NCBI GenBank assembly: GCA_900544205.1
Contig: UQUG01000008.1
Coordinates: forward strand, 1 to 42,374
Source of the DNA: an uncultured Collinsella sp.
Lineage (GTDB): Bacteria; Actinomycetota; Coriobacteriia; Coriobacteriales; Coriobacteriaceae
Direction of reading: 5' to 3'
DNA length: 42,374 nucleotides
Positions 23,645-31,908 of this stretch are shown here, piece by piece. Positions within the stretch are counted from its first letter, which is position 1; each line of letters starts with the position of its first letter. The notes under the pieces are model-generated. The model worked only from the letters and a program-made list of their open reading frames with translations. It ran no database searches and was not told where the DNA came from. Both the position numbers and the translations under genes were made by a program.

Positions 23645-26107
23645 CTACAACAGCGGATGACGTTTGAAATCCCAAGAGGTTTCAAACGAGTCCCAGTCAA
23701 TCTTCGAAATATCTGACGATTCGGCAACGATTCCACTCACCTTGCTCACCGATTTCGGGTCGCCTTCAACATAGGGGACCGAAGCTATATCAGACACCTG
23801 CATATTCATCGTTGGATTCTGCGCCGAAAGACACAGAGCAGAAAGAGAGCTGTTCAACAGGCCCAATATATAATTGAATTGTGGCTCCTTCGGAAAACAA
23901 CAATGTGCCGCAATGTCATAAAAAGAATCTTCAGGAGCAGACCTGAAGCCAGGTCTTCCCGACGTCAGCATTGTGCATGTAATCTTAGGCTTTCGCAGCA
24001 TTTCGAGCGGTAAAACGCGGGCATGGGGTTGCTCGAGGATGTAATTCGGATCATTGTTGTAGAAAAGCAAATACTCTAGATTGCCGTTCCATTTTCGATA
24101 TTTACCTCCCTTAAGGTATTTAATCCACTTATGGTTCGAATCGTTTTGAGTCGGTGACCAATCTGTTTCCCACCACAAACGTAGAAACTTTTCGTTATTC
24201 GAAGTTTGCATCCCGACTTTAGGATGAGCCGCCTCGTCAATAAATCGTCCGGAGGAATAAGCCTCCAATAGCCCATCCCCCAACCAGTAGGATATGGGGG
24301 TGCCGGGGATTTGTTTGAAGGTGTCCGCGTCGCGACGGTAGAACCAACCACAGACGGGGTTTTGGATTGCCTCCAGCGCCTTGGGGGCCTGAACCGCGGG
24401 GCCAGTAAAATCGGCAAGACGAACGTATCCGCCCTTATAGCCATCGATATGCGAATTGTGATAGGTAAATGTGCAGACAGGCACGGTTGCCCCTGCAAAG
24501 CCAGAATACTCGAGCTGAATGAGCGTGGTTAGGGTCTTGTCATCGATAAGCCTATTTCGAAGCTTCTCGTAGCTACCGATAAACATCCAAACAAACGGAG
24601 TCATCATTCCGATTTCGCCGTGCTCGCCGGCAAAGTCCATAATACGCACGATGAACGAAGAGAACAGGTCGCTCTTCACGTCGGGGTAGTTCTTCTTGAT
24701 CCACTTGCTCATGAATGGATTAAAGCTGCTGCTGCCCATATACGGAGGATTCGCAACGGTGCAGGTAAAACGACGGGACAGCTTCTCGCAGGTGGCGGCA
24801 GCGCTTTCGAGCTTAGTTTTGGCCGTAGCGGCAAAAAGGTCCTCGGAACAACTCGCGGCGGCAGCCTTGAGCTCATCGATCTCGTCCTCTGAGGGATTGA
24901 GCAGCGAACCGATCTCGCCCAAATGACTCAGCTCCTCGGCGAGCTTCTTGTTACCCGGCAGCTCGTCCTCCCCTAGCGGGATGCTCGAGAGCACGGTAAC
25001 GTCGGCACGAACGCCACGCCTAAAGAAGCGACGGTCGTGCTCGCGGGCGCACATGGCAAGCGCCAGCTCCGCGATCTGTGCCGCGCGGGAATCGATTTCC
25101 ATACCTGCAAGGTTTTTAGTAAGAATGAGCTCGGGAATCTCGCGCTCACGATAGCCGCGCTCCTCGTACATATGGAAGAGCAGCTCAAACGCATAGACCA
25201 AGATATGGCCCGAGCCGCATGCGGGGTCGCAGAGGGTTATCTCCTCGGGACTCGAAATGCGAATGAAGTCCTCGTGCTCAGCATCGGGCTCGATGTAATA
25301 CTCCATGCGCTCGCGTAGCGAACTCCCCGGATTGTTGAGCATCCACAGACGGCCGAGCGAGTTCTCGACCATATAGCGCACGATCCACTCGGGGGTGAAG
25401 AGCTGCGTGGCGGGCGCGATGTCCGCCGCCGCTGCCTTGCGCTTGGACTTGAAGAACTCGTCTTTAACGTCGGCATTGTAGTACTGATACATCCAGCCCA
25501 GAACGGTCACGCCCTCGCGCCAGTCCTCGTCAGTGAGGACGGCATTGAGTTTGCCCACCACACTGTCAGCCATCATGAGGCCCTGGGGCAACAGCAGCTC
25601 CATGGCTCCGCCCACGCGTTCAAAGACGCCCGGCAGGCAATCGGCAAGCTCCTCGCACTGAGCAACAAACAGGTAGCGCCACAACGGTTCATCCAAGCCC
25701 GCCATCTTGAGCTCGGCTATGCGATCGGTATCGGCCGTCGTTATTTCCACGTCCAGTGCGTTCTCCACGGCCTCGCTGCCATGGCTGCCGTCCGCACGAC
25801 TTAGCATGCGCATACGGCTGGGAAGCCATCCGCGTGCATCCATGAAGCGAATGGCCACGATGCGGTTGAACCAGGTGTAGGCCGCACGGTCGCGCAGCGC
25901 CTCGTGACCCACCTCTGCCTGCATGCGCAGCAGTTCGTCGCGTTGCTCAATCTCAGCCGGACTTAGGGGCAGGCCGTTGACGGTCTCGGACCCAACGGGC
26001 GCAGGTGCAGGTTCGGTGATGCCGTAGCGCACCATCTGCGCCTCCACGCCTTTGATGAGCTCCGTACGGGCCCAGGTGCAGAAGCTCTTAAGAGCAGAAT
26101 CGTTCAT
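23645..26107 (-). CDS. pglX: PglX N-terminal part: adenine-specific DNA methyltransferase of BREX
   Basis: An 820-residue protein; complete PglX proteins are about 1150-1250. Motif I DPACGSGH (residues 294-301) binds S-adenosylmethionine and motif IV NPPYMG (453-458) is the N6-adenine catalytic motif; the N-terminal helical region reads AYTWFNRIVAIRFMDARGWL. Residues 600-800 should be the target-recognition region and are encoded by AT-richer DNA. The protein ends at ETSWDFKRHPLL, exactly where normal PglX runs on into its C-terminal domain, which here is a separate gene 1.16 kb downstream. PglX methylates host DNA to mark it as self. The start is ATG 26107, 66 bases after the brxC stop. Confidence 0.93.
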   Translation of the reverse strand: MNDSALKSFCTWARTELIKGVEAQMVRYGITEPAPAPVGSETVNGLPLSPAEIEQRDELLRMQAEVGHEALRDRAAYTWFNRIVAIRFMDARGWLPSRMRMLSRADGSHGSEAVENALDVEITTADTDRIAELKMAGLDEPLWRYLFVAQCEELADCLPGVFERVGGAMELLLPQGLMMADSVVGKLNAVLTDEDWREGVTVLGWMYQYYNADVKDEFFKSKRKAAAADIAPATQLFTPEWIVRYMVENSLGRLWMLNNPGSSLRERMEYYIEPDAEHEDFIRISSPEEITLCDPACGSGHILVYAFELLFHMYEERGYREREIPELILTKNLAGMEIDSRAAQIAELALAMCAREHDRRFFRRGVRADVTVLSSIPLGEDELPGNKKLAEELSHLGEIGSLLNPSEDEIDELKAAAASCSEDLFAATAKTKLESAAATCEKLSRRFTCTVANPPYMGSSSFNPFMSKWIKKNYPDVKSDLFSSFIVRIMDFAGEHGEIGMMTPFVWMFIGSYEKLRNRLIDDKTLTTLIQLEYSGFAGATVPVCTFTYHNSHIDGYKGGYVRLADFTGPAVQAPKALEAIQNPVCGWFYRRDADTFKQIPGTPISYWLGDGLLEAYSSGRFIDEAAHPKVGMQTSNNEKFLRLWWETDWSPTQNDSNHKWIKYLKGGKYRKWNGNLEYLLFYNNDPNYILEQPHARVLPLEMLRKPKITCTMLTSGRPGFRSAPEDSFYDIAAHCCFPKEPQFNYILGLLNSSLSALCLSAQNPTMNMQVSDIASVPYVEGDPKSVSKVSGIVAESSDISKIDWDSFETSWDFKRHPLL

Positions 26108-26173
26108 GGTTGATGAGCCTTTCTAAACGCCATAAGCCACCGGTGCGCGCTTTGGCACCGGTGGCTCCGCGGG

Positions 26174-29100
26174 TTAGTTGATACGGATCTCGTCGTTTGC
26201 AGCGAGCGCCTGCATAAGGCGGGAGCGAAGGTCGTCCACGTAGCGCTCCACGTCCTCTGCGGACAAGAGACGACTCGGCTTGGCCAGATCGGCGCGGCGC
26301 ACAGTCTTGATCTTGCGCTGGGGCTTGGGCGCGGGCACGGGAGCAGACGATGCGGCGCCCTTGTTGGAGACCTTCTTGACCACCTCGCCCGAACTCATGA
26401 CCTCGGTGGTGCGGCGCTCGTTGTCCATACGCACGCGGGCCTCATCCACAGCGTCGTACATCCCGTTGGTTGCTGCGCTGAGCCAGTTGGCCCAGTTAGT
26501 CGCGGCAACACTCAGCTCGTTGAGGCTTTGAGCACTGTGGGCACGGTTTTTGAACGACTCGTATTTGGCGCCGGCATCTGCTATGGCATCCTTGGCCTGA
26601 TTGACAAAGCCCTTTTGACTCTCAGCCTGTGCCTGCAGGTCTTGCAGATCGCTCTCGATTCGGCACAAAAACTCATTGCGGCGGATGCCCAGCAGCTTTT
26701 TCATGTCGTCCTCGACGGGATCCATAAGCGGCTGCAGGTCTTTAATGCGGCCGTAGGGCTTGGGATCTTTGAGAACCTTACGCACCTTTGCCACATTCTC
26801 AACCGCGCTGGGAATGTCATCGGAGGCATACTCGATACCCTCGGTGCGGTTCAAGAAATCCCTGGCGTGGTCAAACGCTGTTCGTTGATTGGACTCGAAG
26901 AACTCAACCACCTTGTCAAAGTCTTCCTTGGCATCGAGCAAACGCTCCTCGTGCTTGGTGAGCGTGGTCAAGAACGCCTCGGCCTCGTTCTGGTCCTTAA
27001 GGACGTCGGCCACCTCCGAGCGCATCTTCTCGCACTCGTCCTCACCGGGATACGGGTAGGCCGGCTTGATGCCCGTGTAGTAGTCGCGTGCCATGGCGAG
27101 GCACGCCTCGCGCAAGCCCTCAAGGCGCTCTTTGAGCTCGGCCACGAGCTTATCCTCGTTGGAAGGCACGGTCTTGAGATCAAACAGGTCACACATGAGT
27201 TCGCCCGCGGCGCGTAGCAACCGGTCGCTCATGCGCATGCGCAAGCGCACCTGGGCCTTATCGGCATCCTTGCGCAGGAGCGCCACCATGCGGCTGTCGT
27301 TAGCTTGAACCGTCTGACCGCCAAACAGCACCTGCGCGCGCTGCTCCACCACAAGCTGCGCCACCACATTTGCGATGTCGACCTCGCGCCAGCCAAAGGG
27401 CCTTTGCTGGTACTGGCGCTGGATATCGCCCATAGCGGTATCCAGGTGGCGCTGGTGCTGCACTTTGAGGTAGTCCTCGACCTCTTTGAGCGCACGCGTG
27501 TTACCTGCATCCATGCCAGCGAGCCCCACTTGAACGTTGCCCACCAGAGTAGAGCGAATATCGGAATCGCTCGTGACCGGCGCGCCGATATAGTCGGCCT
27601 TTTCGAAGACCACATCGCACAGCTGCGCCAGCACCTGCTCAAAGACCTGAGCGGGTTTGGCAGCACGGATCTCAATCATGCGCCCGTTGACGGCGCATCG
27701 TGCATGGAGCACCGCCTCAGCCAAAAGGGCGTCAGCCTCTTTCTCGTTAAAGTCCTTCTCGCGCATTTTGGCCTCGACAATCTGGCGGGTACTCGGCGGT
27801 AGCCCCTGCAGATTGCGCGTCTGGGCGTACATGCGAATCTTAGCGGCGTTGACGAGTGGGGCCCAATAATCCACCTCGTCGCTCAAGGCCACGATGGCCT
27901 TATCCACGGATTTCAATGCCAGCTCGGCATCGTCCGAACGGCCCAGATCGCTGGCCATGGTCACCACGGAAAGTTCCATGCCGCCCATGCTGGTACCGTG
28001 GATTGAGCCGTCCACATAGCGGTCAAACGGAAAGTCGTTGGCCCCGCGGTTGAGTTTGCGCGCAGTGTAGATGCTTTCGAACAGGCGCTTCTTGATGTAC
28101 TCAATCACCTTCGCGTTGTCGATCGGGGTGCGTGCGATCTCCTGCGCTATCTCCTGCTCCTCGTCGGTGAGGAAGCTATAGGTATCGCCCTGGCGTGCCA
28201 CGTAGCTCTCGCGCTCCAAGCGGGCGAGAGATTCCTTGACGCGGTCCTTAAGGGCGCGCTTGTCCACGTCCAGGCTATCGATCATAAGGATGGAGATGTT
28301 CTCGACCGTGGCCTTGACGTAGCCGATGTAGCGGATCAAGTACAGGAGCTTAAGCACCCGGACATCGTAGCTCTCAAGACCCTCTGCGTTTTCAGCCGCG
28401 CGCTCCGCACAGACGACGACCTGAATGATGCCGTGCTCCAAATCCTTGGAGATTGTGTCGAAGAAGCGCCAGAACGGCACGAGTGCACCAGTCTGGTCAT
28501 GCTGGATGGCCTGAGCGCTCTCCTGAAACGCGCTCAGCATGGAGCGCTCGCCCGTGGACATGTGCTTGGCCTTAACACCGTGCTTGCGTACCTCGGTCAT
28601 CACGTCGGGCAGAAGCTTAAACTGGTAGCCCACAAACGGGTAGCTGGCCACAAAATCCTTGGAGTTGGCGAAGCCGGCAAGGTCGGAGCGCGAGCCACCC
28701 TCAAAGGTAAAGTTGTTTTTGAGGACGGCGGCGTCTTGCTCGTAGACCTGTGCAAGCATATCGGCCGCCGGCGCGGTCTTCTCGAGCACACGGCGCTGGA
28801 TAACCTCGTCCACGCTGGAGCTGGAGAGCGAAAGGCGGGTATTGAAGCGGCCTTGGATCTTTGAAAAGTCGTTGCCCACGGGCAGGCTCAGGTTGTCGAT
28901 GGCCTCCTGGCTCGTGACCATCACCCACACGCGGCCACCGCAGGCGGCACCCAGCTCCTCGACGATGGTCTGAAGACTCAACATAAGGCTTGGATCCCGG
29001 TCGTTTGTAATAAACTGACCCACCTCGTCGACCATAAAGAGCAAACGGTAGTTGCCGCCGTGGGCCGCTGCCTGAGCGTCTACGTAGTCCTTGACCTTTT

Positions 29101-29836
29101 TGGCAAAGACATCGGGAGCCAAAACCTCGTCCTCAGAACCCTCAAGCCAGTTCCATGCGGCCTTTTCGCTCATGCCGAGCACGCTCTGCAGCACCTCGAC
29201 GACGTCGTCCTCAAAGTAGCTGTAGGTGTCGCGGGTCTGGAGCCAGGACTCGCCGTTGACGCGCTCAAAGGCCTCGCGGAACTCCTGGGTCTTGCCCAGG
29301 GAATCGATGTGTTCCTCGAGCTTTGCAAGCTTTAGGTCCTCACCGTAGAAGCCGCGCGCCTCGTAGAACATGCGCTCAAAGCCGCGAAGCAGCGCCGTGG
29401 GAGCCGTATCGCCCTGCTTCCACTGGCCCGCCTTGCTATCGATGTTAAAGAGGATGGCCTGCGTGGACACCGAGCAGGCGCGCTCCATGGCAGCCTCGAC
29501 CATGGGGTCGACGATCTTGCCGTCAAAGTAGCGGATGGCGCTCTTGCCGCCGATCTGGCGATTCTCGAGCAGGTAGCTAAGCATCTTGAGGAAGTGCGAT
29601 TTACCGGAACCGAAGAAACCACTGATCCACACACCGATCTTGTCGGTGGGCACATCGATGGCATCGCCGTAGGCCTTGAAGAACGTGGCAAAGTGCCTCT
29701 GCAACTCGCGCGTCACCACGTACTCGTCAAGCTCCTGGCGGATGGACCCATCTTTTGAATCCTGGACCTTGACCACGCCGTTGATGGAGCGGTTGATGTC
29801 TTTAGCAAAGAGGTCGCGAATGATCGTGTTGTCCAT
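26174..29836 (-). CDS. brxC: BREX protein BrxC (P-loop ATPase)
   Basis: A 1220-residue ATPase, the usual size for BrxC, a core type 1 BREX component required for methylation and exclusion. The N-terminus MDNTIIRDLFAKDINRSI is typical. Walker A is GFFGSGKSH (residues 73-81) and Walker B is LLFMVDEVGQ (265-274). The centre and C-terminus are long and helical, with heptad-like stretches around residues 800-1130 suited to a coiled coil, and a basic tail near VPAPKPQRKIKTVRR. The start is ATG 29836, with AAAGGAG five bases upstream. It lies between brxB (78-base gap) and pglX (66-base gap), in standard order. Confidence 0.95.
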   Translation of the reverse strand: MDNTIIRDLFAKDINRSINGVVKVQDSKDGSIRQELDEYVVTRELQRHFATFFKAYGDAIDVPTDKIGVWISGFFGSGKSHFLKMLSYLLENRQIGGKSAIRYFDGKIVDPMVEAAMERACSVSTQAILFNIDSKAGQWKQGDTAPTALLRGFERMFYEARGFYGEDLKLAKLEEHIDSLGKTQEFREAFERVNGESWLQTRDTYSYFEDDVVEVLQSVLGMSEKAAWNWLEGSEDEVLAPDVFAKKVKDYVDAQAAAHGGNYRLLFMVDEVGQFITNDRDPSLMLSLQTIVEELGAACGGRVWVMVTSQEAIDNLSLPVGNDFSKIQGRFNTRLSLSSSSVDEVIQRRVLEKTAPAADMLAQVYEQDAAVLKNNFTFEGGSRSDLAGFANSKDFVASYPFVGYQFKLLPDVMTEVRKHGVKAKHMSTGERSMLSAFQESAQAIQHDQTGALVPFWRFFDTISKDLEHGIIQVVVCAERAAENAEGLESYDVRVLKLLYLIRYIGYVKATVENISILMIDSLDVDKRALKDRVKESLARLERESYVARQGDTYSFLTDEEQEIAQEIARTPIDNAKVIEYIKKRLFESIYTARKLNRGANDFPFDRYVDGSIHGTSMGGMELSVVTMASDLGRSDDAELALKSVDKAIVALSDEVDYWAPLVNAAKIRMYAQTRNLQGLPPSTRQIVEAKMREKDFNEKEADALLAEAVLHARCAVNGRMIEIRAAKPAQVFEQVLAQLCDVVFEKADYIGAPVTSDSDIRSTLVGNVQVGLAGMDAGNTRALKEVEDYLKVQHQRHLDTAMGDIQRQYQQRPFGWREVDIANVVAQLVVEQRAQVLFGGQTVQANDSRMVALLRKDADKAQVRLRMRMSDRLLRAAGELMCDLFDLKTVPSNEDKLVAELKERLEGLREACLAMARDYYTGIKPAYPYPGEDECEKMRSEVADVLKDQNEAEAFLTTLTKHEERLLDAKEDFDKVVEFFESNQRTAFDHARDFLNRTEGIEYASDDIPSAVENVAKVRKVLKDPKPYGRIKDLQPLMDPVEDDMKKLLGIRRNEFLCRIESDLQDLQAQAESQKGFVNQAKDAIADAGAKYESFKNRAHSAQSLNELSVAATNWANWLSAATNGMYDAVDEARVRMDNERRTTEVMSSGEVVKKVSNKGAASSAPVPAPKPQRKIKTVRRADLAKPSRLLSAEDVERYVDDLRSRLMQALAANDEIRIN

Positions 29837-29914
29837 GGGTGCTCCTTTGGGTTTGGGAACGTTATGGCAAAGGGTTGTTACCGGCGGCAGGGACTTGCCT
29901 GCGAGGAGCCGTGC

Positions 29915-30607
29915 TTACGAGATATCGATGGCGCGGTAGTAGTTGTCGGCCGGCAGACGGTTAAAGAGCTGGAAAGAAGAGCCGTTGAAACTGCCCGGAT
30001 AGGCGGCGACCACAGGCACCTCATCAAAATCCGCAAGCATGCAGTGGAGAAGCGTGTGTATGCGAAAGAACGGGAAAACCTCGCCCGCGCCGGTGAGGAG
30101 AACGACGTCTCCAGGCGTGTGCGGCTCGGTCTGCTCAAGGATGTACGCGGCGACTTTCTCGGGCGAGGCGAACTTGGCCACGTCCTCGAGCACGCGCTGG
30201 GTACCGCGGCGCTCCTCTTGGTGCGGGATAGCCTTGAGGACACGGCGCTTTTCGAGAATTGCCAGCACGGCGTCGTAAAGGCTCACGACCTTGAGCGTGC
30301 ACGGAAGCTTGTCGGCCTCGGCATCGCGTGAAAGGGTGTCAAATAATGCACGCGCCTCAAACTCCAACGCGGGGTCATAGCAAAAGGTGTGGAAGCCGAT
30401 CTCATTGCCTATGCCCTTGTTAGCCAAAAAGTCCTCGCTACACAGGCATTCGCGCAGAAGCTGCGCGCGGCGCTCAAATTCCTGACGGGCGTGCTCGGAG
30501 CGGACATGCGCCGCCACGACGCTCTTACGGGAATGGATGCCGATATTGGTGGTGAGATCGGTCGCCGGGGTAATAGCAGGGTCGACGGCGCTGTTGACGG
30601 GAGCCAC
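29915..30607 (-). CDS. brxB: BREX protein BrxB (DUF1788)
   Basis: A 230-residue protein of the DUF1788 family, always paired with BrxA in type 1 BREX; needed for the system, with an unclear molecular role. Seen: QEFERRAQLLRECLCSEDFL, KGIGNEIGFHTFCYDP and the C-terminal stretch VVLLTGAGEVFPFFRIHTLL, then VPVVAAYPGSFNG, a typical DUF1788 end. The start is GTG 30607, one base after the brxA stop, so translation should be coupled; the ribosome site would be GGTGAT inside the end of brxA. Confidence 0.92.
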   Translation of the reverse strand: MAPVNSAVDPAITPATDLTTNIGIHSRKSVVAAHVRSEHARQEFERRAQLLRECLCSEDFLANKGIGNEIGFHTFCYDPALEFEARALFDTLSRDAEADKLPCTLKVVSLYDAVLAILEKRRVLKAIPHQEERRGTQRVLEDVAKFASPEKVAAYILEQTEPHTPGDVVLLTGAGEVFPFFRIHTLLHCMLADFDEVPVVAAYPGSFNGSSFQLFNRLPADNYYRAIDIS

Positions 30608-30608
30608 G

Positions 30609-31259
30609 CTACATCACCGACCTGCCGGTAAGGGCCGCGATAAGCGACTGCTCGCCCAGCTGAACCAAGGCTCGCTCGACATCGGAATCGAGGAAGAGTG
30701 GCGACAGGCGCTCGGACTCCGTGCCCTGCCCCTCGCCGATAAGGCCGGCATGGCGGAGCGTCTGGCGGAGCGAGCCCTTAATGCGCTTGACCGTGGCCTC
30801 AGTCCAGCGGGCCGCGTCCGGATACTCCGTGGTAAAGCGTGTCATAAAGGCGTTGAGGTCAACCGCCGTAAAGGCATAATCGAAGTTTTGTAGGCGCTCC
30901 CCCACCTCGACGAGCACGAGCTCGCGCACGATATCGTAGCGGCAGATCATGCTGTAGAAGATGGCCTGGTCCGCCTGCGTGGGAGTGCCGGATGCCATGA
31001 GCCTGGTTAGGGATGACGCAGCCTCGACGGCGGTTTTGGGGTCGATGCCGCGCGCGGCGCAAACGGCGTCCGTGGGCACCATGGCGTCAAGGCGGCGAAG
31101 GCACACGGTTGCGCGGTTGGCGACCATGCGCTCCGTGGGATATTGAAAGAGGTTCTCGCTCTTTACGCGTACAATGACCTGCTCGTCGCTTGCGCCCTGC
31201 ATACGAAGGGCAGCGACGATGCGCATCTCATGCGGGAGGAATTGCTCGCGGGTGAGCAC
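30609..31259 (-). CDS. brxA: BREX protein BrxA (DUF1819), first gene of the operon
   Basis: A 216-residue protein of the DUF1819 family; a BrxA structure resembles NusB-like helical nucleic-acid binders. Seen: REQFLPHEMRIVAALRMQG, SENLFQYPTERM (the conserved ENLF patch) and AIFYSMICRYDIVRELVLVE. The only start in this frame is GTG 31259, whose first G is the last of a ten-G run. Relatives seem to begin several residues earlier. With nine or twelve G, a GTG at 31293 (with GGAG eight bases upstream) would be in frame and add an N-terminal segment. The true start, and whether it varies, is open. Confidence 0.9.
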   Translation of the reverse strand: MLTREQFLPHEMRIVAALRMQGASDEQVIVRVKSENLFQYPTERMVANRATVCLRRLDAMVPTDAVCAARGIDPKTAVEAASSLTRLMASGTPTQADQAIFYSMICRYDIVRELVLVEVGERLQNFDYAFTAVDLNAFMTRFTTEYPDAARWTEATVKRIKGSLRQTLRHAGLIGEGQGTESERLSPLFLDSDVERALVQLGEQSLIAALTGRSVM

Positions 31260-31268
31260 CCCCCCCCC
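31259..31268 (-). repeat. Homopolymer of ten G at the brxA start codon
   Basis: Ten consecutive C on the plus strand (G on the coding strand). The run overlaps the brxA GTG start and could itself act as a ribosome site. Runs of this length are prone to slipped-strand length change; a change would alter ribosome spacing or join the upstream GTG frame to brxA. Confidence 0.85.
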
Positions 31269-31600
31269 GAACGCTTTTTGTGGTTACATCCACAGTACAC
31301 GCTCCAAGGGTGTCAAAGGCTGTCACAAGTGCGCCGCAACCCGGCAGGCAGGCGCGGCGCACATGACAATAATCATACCTGTTGGTAAAAAAGTTACCAC
31401 GCCCAGAGTGTCAAATGTTGAGCAACAAAATTAAATCCGGTTAACGGTCATTTTCGCAGCTCAGAAGCTTTGACGAGGTCGCCCCAAATCACACTTGCCA
31501 GATAAACGCGCTTACGAATGCAGGCACGCACACGCCCAACGCCATCCTCCGCTATATTCAACATAGAGTTATACATATGCTTCTATGTAAGGAGTTTCGT
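31260..31600. promoter_or_regulatory. BREX upstream region with direct and inverted repeats
   Basis: This 341-base gap holds no convincing gene. Two direct repeats, read on the minus strand as TTTGACAC-CT-GG-GCGTG, lie at 31415-31395 and 31317-31296. Each contains TTGACA, but neither has a good -10 box at 16-18 bases; TATGAT (31377-31372) lacks a good -35. The inverted repeat at 31321-31368 sits between the two copies. Together they look like binding sites that control the BREX operon. The half nearer the antitoxin gene (31430-31560) shows nothing clear. Confidence 0.45.
31321..31368. repeat. Inverted repeat in the BREX control region
   Basis: GTGCGCCGC (31329-31337) pairs with GCGGCGCAC (31354-31362), and outer TGTCA (31321-31325) pairs with TGACA (31364-31368). 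The loop is 16 bases. There is no T run. It lies about 60-110 bases upstream of the brxA start. Confidence 0.8.
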
Positions 31601-31774
31601 ATGCCTGTCGTAAAGCCTATTTCTGATCAGACGCGCGCACTAACCACCATTCAGGAACACGAAGATCACATTCAACGTGCCATCACGCGTGGCTACGACG
31701 ACCTCACCAACAGTCGCGTGCGCCCCTGGAAACAAGCAAAGGCAGAGGCAGATCGGATGCGAGCCATCAGGTAA
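31601..31774 (+). pseudogene. Shrunken Phd/YefM-type antitoxin remnant
   Basis: A 57-codon reading frame with a strong ribosome site (AAGGAG six bases before ATG 31601). The start MPVVKPISD is the usual opening of prevent-host-death (Phd/YefM) antitoxins, and the end (IQRAITRGYDDLTNSRVRPW) resembles the C-terminal toxin-binding tail of such proteins. The middle part of the DNA-binding domain, about 30 residues (the ...PV.LTKNG... region), is missing without loss of frame. No toxin gene follows. ACATAGA (31561-31567) and TCTATGT (31582-31588) form a dyad just upstream, as expected for an autoregulated antitoxin. It may be a decayed gene or a functional mini-protein. Confidence 0.6.
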
Positions 31775-31908
31775 GGTCACCTCTCCCCATGTAACCATCC
31801 TGTAAATCATAGCGGCGCACTCGGGTTTTGCTGTGATGCGGTCGCGCCTAGCGCTCCACTGTGCTAAAGTATCCCGAACGTTCAAACGACTACGAGGGAG
31901 ACTAGAAG

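Larger units (their letters stand above)
22506..24300 (-). other. AT-richer block spanning the PglX target-recognition region and two inserted genes
   Basis: Rows I counted by hand here run about 35-48% GC (for example 23101-23160 about 38%, 24061-24120 about 35%), against about 60% in the flanking brxC, pglZ and the first 600 codons of pglX. The change falls near codon 600 of the N-terminal pglX gene, where the target-recognition region should start, and ends just before the C-terminal pglX gene. No transposase, integrase or terminal repeats are seen, so exchange by homologous recombination is the simplest reading. Confidence 0.6.

Noticed and set aside
22506..24300. A transposon or integrase-borne insertion in pglX
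   Set aside because: No transposase or recombinase gene, no terminal inverted repeats and no target duplication could be seen; recombination of a cassette fits better.
21516..26107. Split pglX as a sequencing error or simple frameshift
   Set aside because: The two parts are separated by over 1 kb holding two genes with their own ribosome sites and a different base composition; a single indel cannot produce this.
31143..31388. An 81-codon plus-strand frame across the C run
   Set aside because: It is antisense to the start of brxA, its ribosome site is poor, and it reads through the homopolymer and the inverted repeat.
31260..31420. TTGACA boxes as the BREX promoter
   Set aside because: Neither TTGACA copy has an acceptable -10 box at 16-18 bases; they fit better as parts of a repeated binding site.
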